From the NCBI GenBank assembly GCA_030608745.1, contig JAUWDQ010000033.1, forward strand, positions 1 to 15,216: a DNA stretch of 15,216 nt, given 5' to 3'. This document shows, one piece after another, positions 1-7,954 of the stretch (position 1 is the first letter of the stretch; every line of letters begins with the position of its first letter). The notes under the pieces were generated by a model. That model had not been told where the DNA came from. It did no database searches and was given only the letters and a program-made list of their open reading frames with translations. The stretch is from Pseudomonadota bacterium. Its GTDB lineage: Bacteria > Desulfobacterota > BSN033 > WVXP01 > G020346125. The translations under genes were made by a program, and so were the position numbers.

Positions 1-951
1 TATGTGGGGCCGGAGCTCGAATATTTCTATTTCAAGTCGGATAAGAACCCAGAGACATTGGATGAAGGGGGATATTTCGATCTCACAACCCTTGATGCCG
101 CCGGGGATATGAGGAGGGAAACCGTATTGACCTTGGACGCCATGGGGATAAAGGTGGAGTATAGCCACCACGAAGTTGACCCCTCCCAACATGAGATTGA
201 TTTGCGGTTTGAGGATGCCCTCACCATGGCCGACCACGTGATGACCTATCGAATCGTTGTCAAGGAGATAGCCAATCGGTATGGAGTCTATGCCACCTTC
301 ATGCCCAAGCCCATTTTCGGGGTGAACGGCAGCGGAATGCATACCCATCAATCCCTTTTTAAGGGAGACAGGAATGCCTTTTTTGACGCGGGTGATCAAT
401 ACAATCTATCCGAAATAGCCAAAGGCTACATCGCTGGGATCCTCAACCATTCCCGGGAAATCACCGCGATTACCAACCAGTGGGTGAACTCCTATAAGCG
501 GCTTGTTCCGGGCTATGAGGCCCCAGTTTACCTGGCGTGGGCTCGACGTAATCGGTCTACCTTGGTGAGGGTTCCCATGTACAAACCCGGAAAGGAGAAG
601 GCAACCAGAATTGAATATAGAAGCCCGGACCCCGCGTGTAACCCTTACCTGGCTTTTTCGGTGATGTTAGCAGCCGGGCTTAAGGGGATCGAGGAAAAGT
701 ACGAATTGCCGGATGCCATCGAAAAGGATGTCTACCACCTGAGCGTGGATGAAAGGAAAGAGCTGGGTATCGAATCTCTGCCCGGTAGCCTAATTGAGGC
801 CATAGAGTTGACGGAGAAGAGCGTTTTGGTAAGGGATGCCCTGGGGGAACATGTCTTCAATAACTTCATCCTCAGCAAAAAGGTGGAATGGGATGATTAC
901 CGGATGAAGATTCACCCCTATGAGATCGACAAATTCCTCCCTATCCTTTGA
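1..951 (+). CDS. glnA: Glutamine synthetase type I, alpha-like (5' end outside window)
   Basis: Makes glutamine from glutamate, ammonia and ATP in the cytoplasm. The reading frame is open to the left edge, so roughly the last 315 residues are present and the N-terminal beta-grasp domain is missing. Counting from codon 4-6 as residue 1, the fragment opens with the metal-binding Glu strand GPELEYF. It then has the family ATP-binding signature KPIFGVNGSGMHTHQS (102-117), the active-site flap around GYEAP (170-174) and the RIEYRSPDPACNPYLA block (202-217). The stretch FDLTTLDAAGDMRRE, the tail region DVYHLSVDERKELGIESLP and the compact C-terminus resemble GSI-alpha (Firmicutes/archaeal) enzymes, which are feedback-inhibited. 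They do not resemble the adenylylated GSI-beta form of enterobacteria. The subtype is an inference from these blocks. The stop is TGA 949-951. The gene upstream is unseen, and a separate promoter follows, so glnA is probably not co-transcribed only with hisF. Confidence 0.96.
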   Translation, partial: YVGPELEYFYFKSDKNPETLDEGGYFDLTTLDAAGDMRRETVLTLDAMGIKVEYSHHEVDPSQHEIDLRFEDALTMADHVMTYRIVVKEIANRYGVYATFMPKPIFGVNGSGMHTHQSLFKGDRNAFFDAGDQYNLSEIAKGYIAGILNHSREITAITNQWVNSYKRLVPGYEAPVYLAWARRNRSTLVRVPMYKPGKEKATRIEYRSPDPACNPYLAFSVMLAAGLKGIEEKYELPDAIEKDVYHLSVDERKELGIESLPGSLIEAIELTEKSVLVRDALGEHVFNNFILSKKVEWDDYRMKIHPYEIDKFLPIL

Positions 952-995
952 GAAGAGAGAAGGGGGGGAAGTTGAATGCTTATCAAGGTTAAACA

Positions 996-1004
996 TGATA
1001 TAAT
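996..1004 (+). promoter_or_regulatory. Extended -10 promoter for the hisF-purF operon
   Basis: TGATATAAT is a perfect TGn-TATAAT extended -10 box in the 132-base gap between glnA and hisF, with an A/T-rich tract after it. No -35 box lies at normal spacing; TTGAAT at 972-977 is 21 bases away. Extended -10 promoters can work without a good -35. A start near 1011 would give a leader of about 73 bases before the hisF GTG. Direction and gene spacing fit a promoter for the hisF to metallopeptidase run. Confidence 0.6.
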
Positions 1005-1022
1005 GATTTTATAAATATTTCC

Positions 1023-1065
1023 TTGATGGCTGGCCTGCAGAGGGACAGTCAACCAGTGGCGTCAA
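1023..1065 (+). promoter_or_regulatory. Possible stem-loop in hisF leader
   Basis: Within the predicted hisF leader, TTGATG (1023-1028) can pair with CGTCAA (1060-1065, one T-G pair), and CTGG (1030-1033) with CCAG (1053-1056). A weak inner CTG/CAG pair is also possible. The structure has internal loops and ends just before the Shine-Dalgarno AAAGG at 1073-1077. It matches no riboswitch I recognise and could be chance. Confidence 0.25.
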
Positions 1066-1083
1066 ACCACATAAAGGTGGAAA

Positions 1084-1839
1084 GTGCTTACCAAAAGGAT
1101 CATTCCCTGCTTGGATGTTGATGGGGGAAGGGTCGTAAAGGGGGTAAATTTCGTCAATATCCGGGACGCGGGCGACCCCGTTGAGAACGCGAAGATTTAT
1201 AATAAGCAGGGGGCCGATGAGGTCATCTTTCTTGATATTACCGCTTCCAGTGACCGGAGGGATATCATCATTGATGTGGTGGAGAAAACCGCCGAACAAG
1301 TCTTCGTGCCCCTTACCGTCGGGGGAGGAATGAGGAACCTGGATGACATCCGGACGATATTGAGGGCAGGGGCCGATAAGGTGTGCATCAATACGGCTGC
1401 GGTGGAGAGCCCGGACCTCGTGAGAAAGGCTGCCGATCGGTTCGGCTCCCAATGCATCGTGGTGGCTATCGATGCTAAGGCGAGGGGCTCCTCATGGGAG
1501 GTATTTATCCACGGAGGGCGGACCCCTGCGGGTCTGGATGTTCTCGATTGGGCCAAGAAGATGGAGGGATTAGGTGCGGGAGAATTCATGCTGACCAGCA
1601 TGGATCGGGATGGAACCAAAGAGGGTTATGACCTCCGATTAACCCGAACCATATCGGATTTGGTGAATGTCCCCGTGATCGCCTCCGGTGGAGTGGGAAC
1701 CTTGGAGCACCTCTATGAAGGGTTGACCGATGGGCGGGCCGATGCCGTTTTGGCCGCCTCCATCTTTCACTACAACGAATTTGCGGTTGGCGATGTAAAG
1801 GCCTACCTCAAGGGGCGGGGAGTTAACGTGAGGCTATAG
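1084..1839 (+). CDS. hisF: Imidazole glycerol phosphate synthase cyclase subunit HisF
   Basis: This is the cyclase/lyase half of imidazole glycerol phosphate synthase in histidine biosynthesis. With ammonia channelled from the glutaminase HisH, it turns PRFAR into imidazole glycerol phosphate plus AICAR, which feeds purine synthesis. The 251-residue (beta/alpha)8 barrel is full length. The two catalytic aspartates sit at exactly the classic positions: D11 in PCLDV and D130 in VVAIDAK. Phosphate-binding loops are seen at LTVGGG (78-83) and IASGGVG. The start is GTG with the Shine-Dalgarno AAAGG (1073-1077) six bases upstream, and the N-terminus reads MLTKRIIPCLDV as in the family. No hisH or other his gene is in the window. 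purF begins three bases after the stop. Confidence 0.98.
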   Translation: MLTKRIIPCLDVDGGRVVKGVNFVNIRDAGDPVENAKIYNKQGADEVIFLDITASSDRRDIIIDVVEKTAEQVFVPLTVGGGMRNLDDIRTILRAGADKVCINTAAVESPDLVRKAADRFGSQCIVVAIDAKARGSSWEVFIHGGRTPAGLDVLDWAKKMEGLGAGEFMLTSMDRDGTKEGYDLRLTRTISDLVNVPVIASGGVGTLEHLYEGLTDGRADAVLAASIFHYNEFAVGDVKAYLKGRGVNVRL

Positions 1840-1842
1840 GGC

Positions 1843-3246
1843 ATGAATGGCGAATGGGGAGAGCACTGTGGTTTGTTCGGCGTGTATGGCCATCCAGAGT
1901 CGGCCAACTTAACCTATTTGGGCCTCTATGCCCTGCAGCACAGGGGTCAGGAGAGTGCGGGAATCGTCTCCTCCGATAGCCAAGACCTGCACTCCTATCG
2001 CAACATGGGGCTGGTTTCCGAGGTCTTCACAGGAGATGTCCTGAAAAGGCTTCCCGGAAGGAGTTCCATCGGCCATGTGAGATACTCCACGGCCGGAGCA
2101 AGCGATTTGAAGAACTCCCAGCCCTTCACGGTCCACTATGCCCGAGGAGGATTGGCCATTGCCCACAATGGAAACCTGACTAACGCTCATATGCTCCGGG
2201 ATGAGCTGGAGGCATATGGATCCATCTTCCAGTCGACCATGGACACGGAGACCATCATTCATCTGATCGCCCGCTCCCATGAACACGATCTGGCCGACAG
2301 GATCATCAGGGCTCTCAAGCAGGTGGAGGGAGCATATTGTCTGCTCTTCTTGAGTGAGGAGGAGATGATCGCGGTGCGTGATCCCCATGGGTTCAGGCCC
2401 CTGGTCTTGGGACGCCAGAAAAACGCCTATCTCGTCGCCTCGGAGACCTGTGCCTTCGATCTCATTGGCGCCGAATTCGAGAGGGAGATCGAACCCGGGG
2501 AGATGGTAATCATTAACGAAGACGGGCTCCACTCCTTCTATCCCTTCATCCCGGTGAGCCCTTCCCATTGTGTATTCGAATTCATCTATTTCGCCCGCCC
2601 GGACAGCTTCATCTTTGGACGAAATGTCTACGGAGTGAGGAGGGAGCTCGGGGTTCAGTTGGGCAGGGAGCATCCCGCGGAGGCGGACATCGTCATTCCC
2701 ACCCCCGATTCGGGGTTTTCTGCTGCCATCGGCTATGGGCATGAGACCAAGATTCCCATGGAGTTGGGCCTCATGAGGAATCACTATGTGGGCCGCACTT
2801 TCATCGAACCCAAGCAATCCATCAGGCATTTCGGTGTCAAAATCAAGCTAAACCCGGTCAAAGAGCTCATTCGGGGGAAGGGAGTTGCGGTCGTCGACGA
2901 CTCCATCGTGAGGGCCACCACGAGCAGAAAGATCATGAAGATGATCCGAAAGGCTGGAGCTGAACAGATCCACGTTCGAATCAGTTCTCCCCCCATTACC
3001 CACCCCTGTTTCTTCGGCATCGATACCCCCATGCGGTCTGAGCTCATCGCCTCCTCCCACTCCATAGAGGAGATAAACCGTTACATCACTTCGGATACCC
3101 TCGGGTACCTCAGCTTGGAGGGGTTGAAGCGGTGCGTGGGAGAGGATAACGGCAGTTTCTGCTACGCCTGTTTCAGCGGAGGTTACCCCATCAAGTTTCC
3201 CCCGAGGATGGGGGAAGCCCAGCTTCAGCTATTCGAGGAACGGTGA
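1843..3246 (+). CDS. purF: Amidophosphoribosyltransferase PurF (Fe-S type)
   Basis: Commits PRPP to purine synthesis by making 5-phosphoribosylamine with ammonia taken from glutamine. It has an N-terminal Ntn glutaminase domain followed by a PRTase domain (467 residues, usual length). The nucleophile is Cys9 in EHCGLFG, so an eight-residue propeptide is predicted to be removed. The PRPP loop is VAVVDDSIVRATTS (348-361). Four cysteines, C243, C389, C440 and C443 (the last two as CYAC), match the [4Fe-4S] ligands of the Bacillus subtilis-type enzyme, which ties stability to oxygen exposure. The Shine-Dalgarno GAGG (1830-1833) lies inside the hisF end, nine bases before the ATG, so the two genes are very likely translated from one mRNA. 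AICAR released by HisF joins the pathway that PurF starts. Confidence 0.98.
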   Translation: MNGEWGEHCGLFGVYGHPESANLTYLGLYALQHRGQESAGIVSSDSQDLHSYRNMGLVSEVFTGDVLKRLPGRSSIGHVRYSTAGASDLKNSQPFTVHYARGGLAIAHNGNLTNAHMLRDELEAYGSIFQSTMDTETIIHLIARSHEHDLADRIIRALKQVEGAYCLLFLSEEEMIAVRDPHGFRPLVLGRQKNAYLVASETCAFDLIGAEFEREIEPGEMVIINEDGLHSFYPFIPVSPSHCVFEFIYFARPDSFIFGRNVYGVRRELGVQLGREHPAEADIVIPTPDSGFSAAIGYGHETKIPMELGLMRNHYVGRTFIEPKQSIRHFGVKIKLNPVKELIRGKGVAVVDDSIVRATTSRKIMKMIRKAGAEQIHVRISSPPITHPCFFGIDTPMRSELIASSHSIEEINRYITSDTLGYLSLEGLKRCVGEDNGSFCYACFSGGYPIKFPPRMGEAQLQLFEER

Positions 3247-3247
3247 C

Positions 3248-3928
3248 GTGGTAGATACTGAACATTACGATAACCTGAAGGGGCTTTCCCTTGATCTTGG
3301 GGCTTCTCTATTCGGCGTTGCTCGGGTCGCATCCCTGAGGGAAAGGTTTTTTCCCCTATCCCCTCAGGGGATTGATAGCCTGCCCTGTGCCATCTCATTG
3401 GGGTTTCACCTTTCGGATAGGATCCTCGAGGATATCGAAGATGGGCCAACTCCGTTATACTTCTTCCATTATCAGAGGGTAAATATCCTTCTCGATGAAA
3501 TGGCCCTCAGGATCACCTCCCATATCCAAAATCAAGGGTTCGAAGCACTGCCCATTCCCGCCTCTCAGGTTATCGATTGGAAAAAACAGCTTGGCCATCT
3601 ATCCCATAAACACGTGGCCAAGGAGGCGGGGTTAGGTTGGATTGGAAGAAATAATCTCTTGGTCACCCCGAAATTCGGCGCAAGAATCAGGTTGGTCAGC
3701 ATTCTTACCAACTTTCCCCTAAGAGTTGACGAGCCCATGCAAAGGGACTGTGGTACCTGCCAGACCTGTATCCCCGTTTGTCCAACCAGTGCTATCCGTG
3801 AAAATCCCCTGGACTTCGATCATATCGGTTGCTATGAGTGGATAAAGGACTTTTGTAAGAAACGCAACATCAGGCAGCATATTTGTGGCATATGCATTAA
3901 GGCCTGCCCGGGCATGGAAAGGCCTTGA
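3248..3928 (+). CDS. QueG-like double-[4Fe-4S]-cluster protein (short form)
   Basis: A 226-residue protein related to epoxyqueuosine reductase QueG. Residues 127-155 (AGLGWIGRNNLLV, then GARIRLVSILTN) match the QueG core. Next comes a ferredoxin module with CGTCQTCIPVCP (C168, C171, C174, C178) and a second cysteine set, C195, C203 and CGICIKACP (C213, C216, C220). Two [4Fe-4S] clusters are therefore expected. QueG proper is around 350-380 residues and uses cobalamin and a C-terminal HEAT-like region to bind tRNA; this protein ends right after the second cluster. It may be a shortened epoxyqueuosine reductase or a different redox protein of the same fold. The start is GTG one base after the purF stop, with GAGGAA about seven bases upstream inside purF. 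It lies just before mnmG, another tRNA wobble gene, which hints at but does not prove a tRNA role. Confidence 0.75.
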   Translation: MVDTEHYDNLKGLSLDLGASLFGVARVASLRERFFPLSPQGIDSLPCAISLGFHLSDRILEDIEDGPTPLYFFHYQRVNILLDEMALRITSHIQNQGFEALPIPASQVIDWKKQLGHLSHKHVAKEAGLGWIGRNNLLVTPKFGARIRLVSILTNFPLRVDEPMQRDCGTCQTCIPVCPTSAIRENPLDFDHIGCYEWIKDFCKKRNIRQHICGICIKACPGMERP

Positions 3929-3950
3929 CCGATCATATGGCTTATCTCTT

Positions 3951-5828
3951 ATGGCTCATTGTCGTAACAATCGATATGATGTTATCGTCGTAGGCGGTGG
4001 TCATGCCGGGATCGAAGCGGCCCTCGCGGCAGCGCGTTTGGGGCATCCAACGTTGATGGTGACGATGGATATCGATTCCATCGGTTTCATGTCCTGTAAT
4101 CCAGCTGTCGGAGGGTTGGCCAAGGGTCATCTGGTGAGGGAGATAGACGCGTTAGGCGGAGAGATGGCGAGGGCTACCGATGACACGGGAATACAATTCC
4201 GTCAATTGAATACGAGAAAGGGACCCGCGGTAAGGTCATCAAGGGCCCAAGTGGACAGGCACCTGTACAGGATGAGGATGAAGAAGGCCGTTGAGGAAGA
4301 GGGAAATTTGGATATCAGAATGGCCACGGTGGAAAGTATTTTGGTTAAGGACGATTCCATCGATGGTATTACGACGGGCTTTGGAGAGACAATTCTGGGT
4401 ACCACGGTCATATTGGCAACGGGGACCTTTCTCAATGGGCTCATCCATATCGGGTTGAAGCATTTCCCCGCCGGGAGAATGGGAGATTTTTCAGCTATTG
4501 GGCTATCGGAATGCCTGAAGAAGCTTGGGTTCAGCATGGGGAGACTAAAGACCGGTACCACGCCCCGGCTGAATGGGAAGACAGTCGATTTCCGCAAGAT
4601 GATTCCTCAATTGGGCGATGATCCCCCCGTTCCCTTTTCTTTCTCCACGAAGGAAATAAAGAGAAGGCAAGTACCCTGTTATATTACCCACACCAATCTA
4701 AATACCCACGAGGTCATTAAGAGTGGCCTTGATCGGTCCCCGCTCTATAGCGGTGTCATTAAGGGTATTGGGGCCAGATATTGTCCTTCCATTGAGGATA
4801 AGGTGGTCCGATTCGCCGAAAAAGAGCGCCATCAAATATTCATCGAGCCAGAGGGCATCGATACTAACGAGGTCTATCCCAATGGGTTGGCCACAAGCCT
4901 CCCGTTGGATATCCAACACCGAATGTTAAGGAGTATCGAGGGATTGGAGGACGTGGAGATAGTCAGGCCGGGCTATGCTATCGAGTACGATTATGTCGAT
5001 CCGACGGAACTGAGGCCATCCTTGGAGGCGAAGAGGATAGCAGGGCTGTTTCATGCTGGACAGATCAACGGGACCTCGGGTTATGAAGAGGCAGCGGCTC
5101 AAGGGCTCATCGCCGGCATCAATGCCTCCCTCAAACTGGAGGGAAAGCCTGCCTTGATTCTGGATAGATCGGAGGCCTATATAGGCGTCCTGATTGATGA
5201 CTTGGTCACCAAGGGAACCAATGAACCTTACCGTATGTTTACCTCCAGGGCCGAGTACCGGCTTTTCCTGAGGGAGGATAACGCGGATATCAGGTTGAGG
5301 GAGAAGGGATACCGCGTTGGCCTTGTCCAGAAAGAGGAGTATGAGCTCTTCTTGAAGAAAAAGGAGACTATGGAGGGCCTGAATGAGAGGGTCTCCCGGT
5401 GGATCGCCAATCCCACCAAGGGAATTAACGACAGGCTTCGGGCGATGGGGACATCCCCGGTGAAGCAGGCGACATCCCTGAGGGAAATCCTCAAAAGGCC
5501 TGAGCTAAGCTTTTCGGACCTTATTCGATTCGATGCCGACCTCTCGCATTTTGATCGTGAGGTGCGGGATCAAGTAGAGATCCAGATCAAATATGAGGGA
5601 TATTTGATGAGGCAACAGGAGCAGATCGAGAGGTTCAAGAGGTTCGAAAATTTGAAGATTCCTGAGGACATGAACTTCCACTCGATTATCGGGCTTTCGA
5701 CCGAGGTAAAGGAAAAATTATCCAAAATGAGGCCCATCTCCATCGGACAGGCCTCCAGGATTTCGGGCATTACGCCAGCAGCCATCTCCGTACTGATAGT
5801 CAACTTAAAGAAATTGGGATGTATCTGA
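3951..5828 (+). CDS. mnmG: tRNA uridine-5-carboxymethylaminomethyl modification enzyme MnmG (GidA)
   Basis: FAD enzyme that, with the GTPase MnmE, installs the carboxymethylaminomethyl group on U34 of certain tRNAs using methylene-tetrahydrofolate and glycine or ammonia. It is 625 residues from the chosen start, the usual length. Near the N-terminus is the dinucleotide fold VVGGGHAG (GxGxxG at 15, 17, 20), then MSCNPAVGGLAKGH and LNTRKGPAVRSSRAQ. Further on are RLKTGTTPR, HAGQINGTSGYEEAA, MFTSRAEYRL and the C-terminal ISGITPAAISVL motif. The frame is open upstream to a GTG at 3885 inside the QueG-like gene, but family alignment places the start at ATG 3951, 22 bases after that gene's stop. 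No clear Shine-Dalgarno precedes 3951, so translation may depend on coupling. mnmE is not in the window. Confidence 0.97.
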   Translation: MAHCRNNRYDVIVVGGGHAGIEAALAAARLGHPTLMVTMDIDSIGFMSCNPAVGGLAKGHLVREIDALGGEMARATDDTGIQFRQLNTRKGPAVRSSRAQVDRHLYRMRMKKAVEEEGNLDIRMATVESILVKDDSIDGITTGFGETILGTTVILATGTFLNGLIHIGLKHFPAGRMGDFSAIGLSECLKKLGFSMGRLKTGTTPRLNGKTVDFRKMIPQLGDDPPVPFSFSTKEIKRRQVPCYITHTNLNTHEVIKSGLDRSPLYSGVIKGIGARYCPSIEDKVVRFAEKERHQIFIEPEGIDTNEVYPNGLATSLPLDIQHRMLRSIEGLEDVEIVRPGYAIEYDYVDPTELRPSLEAKRIAGLFHAGQINGTSGYEEAAAQGLIAGINASLKLEGKPALILDRSEAYIGVLIDDLVTKGTNEPYRMFTSRAEYRLFLREDNADIRLREKGYRVGLVQKEEYELFLKKKETMEGLNERVSRWIANPTKGINDRLRAMGTSPVKQATSLREILKRPELSFSDLIRFDADLSHFDREVRDQVEIQIKYEGYLMRQQEQIERFKRFENLKIPEDMNFHSIIGLSTEVKEKLSKMRPISIGQASRISGITPAAISVLIVNLKKLGCI

Positions 5829-5916
5829 GCTCATGGGCAAAGGTTCTCTCCTGAAACTCAGGAAAACAGGAGGGACCGCGAAGGAAGATCCGAGAATCGA
5901 AATAGTGGATAGCAGC

Positions 5917-6714
5917 ATGGCATACCTTAAAGAGTACATCACGAAATCCTGTATTTGCATCGCCACCGGGGTCGCCTTGATCTTTATTGGATGGTCCCCG
6001 GCATTGGGCCAAAAAAGGGAGACAGCCTCTTCCGAAAGGGCCTTATTTCGGAAGAGGCAGTTCACTTACAGTGCGGAAAAATTTGGCCTTCGAATTCTGG
6101 AGGCAGTCATCACCTTGGAGGCGGCTCAATCCGAAACAGGGAAGAAGGTTTATCTCGTCGAGGCACGGGTGGAAACCACGGGGGTGACCAATTGGTTTTT
6201 TCGCATGCACAACCGGTTTCATTCCCGGGTCGATGCTCGGAATTTCAGCTCCCTACGATACGTGAAGGAAATCCATCAGAAGGGAATCTTTTCAGGGGAG
6301 AAAGAGTACACATCCGTGCTCACGTTCAGCCGAGGTGATAGCCGGGTTATCGTGGATGGGACAAAGGTAATAACCGTTCCCCCCGGCACTCAGGACCCGC
6401 TCTCCTTCTTCGTCAAATACTATCTGGGAGAGGAGATCAAGCCAGGTGAGGCGATTCGGATGACCATTTACGATGGGATTAAGCTGAGACAGGTCATCTT
6501 CAATACCAAAAGGGAATCCATTGATACCCAATGGCGCGGCCAGGTGGAGGTGATTTGCCTGGAATCGAAGGTTCCCTTCTCATCCCTTGGAGAGAGGGAG
6601 GGAATAATAAGGATCTGGTGTACCCGGGATCGGAGGAAAGTCCCTGTTCGAATCGGCTTCGACCTTCCTATCGGGATGGTTCGATTCGAACTGGAATCCT
6701 TCGAGGAATGGTGA
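5917..6714 (+). CDS. DUF3108 domain protein, exported
   Basis: Predicted periplasmic protein of unknown function, 265 residues from the chosen ATG. It starts with a signal peptide: MAYLKEYITK, a hydrophobic core (about 12-26) and a likely cleavage after SPALG (residues 27-31). The remainder looks like the beta-rich DUF3108 domain. It contains TQDPLSFFVKYYL (a tqDpls block), a PGEAIRMTIYDG strand, a late IRIWCTRDRRKVPVRI segment like the family's iWlt.D..r.Pvri motif, and a final GMVRFEL strand. The frame is open from an ATG at 5833, which would add 28 residues before the signal sequence and make an unusually long n-region; neither start has a strong Shine-Dalgarno. The next gene starts one base after this stop, so the two products may work together at the envelope. 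The function is unknown; the family assignment is from motif memory. Confidence 0.75.
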   Translation: MAYLKEYITKSCICIATGVALIFIGWSPALGQKRETASSERALFRKRQFTYSAEKFGLRILEAVITLEAAQSETGKKVYLVEARVETTGVTNWFFRMHNRFHSRVDARNFSSLRYVKEIHQKGIFSGEKEYTSVLTFSRGDSRVIVDGTKVITVPPGTQDPLSFFVKYYLGEEIKPGEAIRMTIYDGIKLRQVIFNTKRESIDTQWRGQVEVICLESKVPFSSLGEREGIIRIWCTRDRRKVPVRIGFDLPIGMVRFELESFEEW

Positions 6715-6715
6715 T

Positions 6716-7900
6716 ATGAGAAGGCAATCCTCCCCTGGCTTTCTCGCCCCAAAACGGGAAACCATGAAAGCATTGAGAAGGATTGAGCAGCGAGCCATCG
6801 GTATCGGGATCTTTCTATTGATCCTTTTCTCCGGGTGTTCCACGGCGGCCTATGTAACTCGATTGGGGTTTGGGCAGGCCAAGGTGCTTCTGTTCAGCCG
6901 ATCAAATGAAGAGGTCTTCAAGGATCTCTCGATCAGCCAGGAGACGAAAGATCGCATAAAATTCGTATTGGAAGTTAAACAATATGCCGAGGAGCGGATT
7001 GGCTTGGAAAAAACGGGAAATTATTCGAGGTATTTCAAAGTTGACAAGCAAGGATTACTCTATGTGATTTCAGCATGTCCCAAGGATAGCCTCAACCCCT
7101 ACGAATGGACCTTTCCCATTGTTGGCAGGATGTCCTATAAGGGATTCTTCAGTTTGAGGGAAGCCCAAGAGGAGAGGGATAAACTGGAAAGGGCGGGCTT
7201 TGATACCTGCTTGCGAGGGGCCTTGGCATACAGCACTCTGGGATGGTTTAAAGATCCCATCTTTTCATCGATGTTGGATCAGAAAAGGGCCATTATCGCC
7301 CAAATCGTCATTCACGAACTTACCCATACCACCCTCTTCATCGAGGATCACTTGGATTTCAACGAGCAGATGGCTACCTTTATAGGCAATCAAGGGGCAA
7401 TTGACTTCTTCTCGGAACGGTATGGAAGGGATTCACCGGACTATCGGGACGCCAAAAATATACTGGACGATGAATTCATTTTTGGCAAATTCATCGAGGG
7501 TATCTGCGTCGATCTCCGAGAGTTATATTCAAGGGGCTTATCGAAGGAAGAAAAGCTTGAATTGAGGGAGAGGATCTTCCAGAAAGCCAAGGAGGGCTTT
7601 CGACGTCTCAAGGTGAATTTGAAAACCCCGCTCTATCATGGCTTTGAGAATGAAGGGCTCAACAATGCCATCCTCCTTTCCTACTGGCAATACATCGGGG
7701 GGTTTGAACTCTTCAAGAGGCTTTACCACCTACAGGGCGGGGACTTGAAGAGGATGATAGACTTCTTGAAGGATGTTGAGCGGTCAGGAGAGGATCCGAG
7801 GGAATTGGTGGAACGGCGGCTTTCGGGGAGAACCCTGGATGTTCAACATTATGGGATCCGCATAAATATCCCTCCCTTCAATATGAGAAGGGAAACGTGA
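6716..7900 (+). CDS. Putative zinc aminopeptidase lipoprotein (Aminopeptidase_5 / DUF2265 type)
   Basis: A 394-residue predicted envelope metallopeptidase. A lipoprotein signal ends in LFSGC, with Cys41 as the lipid-attached residue. HELTH (200-204) is a gluzincin-type HExxH zinc motif, and FNEQMATFIG follows with E217 as the likely third ligand; this spacing and the nearby NQGA match the putative aminopeptidase family PF10023. No Asp follows the lipid Cys (the next residues are STAA), so outer-membrane sorting is plausible. The start ATG at 6716 has a good Shine-Dalgarno, GAGGA (6703-6707), eight bases upstream. A second ATG at 6764 gives a more typical 25-residue signal (Cys25) but has only a weak GGGA upstream. 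The gene follows the DUF3108 gene by one base and ends the first long operon. The substrate is unknown. Confidence 0.78.
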   Translation: MRRQSSPGFLAPKRETMKALRRIEQRAIGIGIFLLILFSGCSTAAYVTRLGFGQAKVLLFSRSNEEVFKDLSISQETKDRIKFVLEVKQYAEERIGLEKTGNYSRYFKVDKQGLLYVISACPKDSLNPYEWTFPIVGRMSYKGFFSLREAQEERDKLERAGFDTCLRGALAYSTLGWFKDPIFSSMLDQKRAIIAQIVIHELTHTTLFIEDHLDFNEQMATFIGNQGAIDFFSERYGRDSPDYRDAKNILDDEFIFGKFIEGICVDLRELYSRGLSKEEKLELRERIFQKAKEGFRRLKVNLKTPLYHGFENEGLNNAILLSYWQYIGGFELFKRLYHLQGGDLKRMIDFLKDVERSGEDPRELVERRLSGRTLDVQHYGIRINIPPFNMRRET

Positions 7901-7902
7901 GT

Positions 7903-7923
7903 CCGCCGATTCCATCGGGAGGG
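7903..7923 (+). terminator. Possible weak hairpin at operon end
   Basis: Just after the metallopeptidase stop, CCGAT (7906-7910) and ATCGG (7914-7918) form a perfect 5-bp stem with a three-base loop. CC/GG pairs may extend it outward past mismatches. No run of T follows, so it is not a classic intrinsic terminator, and some read-through into the next gene is possible. Confidence 0.3.
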
Positions 7924-7925
7924 TT

Positions 7926-7954
7926 AGGATGTGCGATCCTTGAAAAAGCAAGGA
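7926..7954 (+). repeat. Overlapping inverted repeats over the -35 box
   Basis: AGGAT (7926-7930) pairs with ATCCT (7936-7940) across a five-base spacer, and TCCTTG (7937-7942) pairs with CAAGGA (7949-7954) across six bases. The two palindromes share the central TCCT and together cover the -35 element. This arrangement is typical of repressor or activator sites, but no known operator consensus is matched. Confidence 0.4.

Noticed and set aside
976..1014. Twelve-residue reading frame after a G-rich tract (G run 962-968) resembling a Shine-Dalgarno
   Set aside because: It overlaps the extended -10 box, so it would lie upstream of the predicted start point, and it has no recognisable composition. 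The G run is more likely incidental.
1026..1121. Short frame in the hisF leader as a possible histidine leader peptide
   Set aside because: It has only two scattered His codons, no Shine-Dalgarno and runs out of frame into hisF, so attenuation control is not supported.
1909..2829. Long antisense frame opposite purF (306 codons)
   Set aside because: It mirrors purF codon structure, has no family resemblance and no initiation site. It is a shadow of the real gene.
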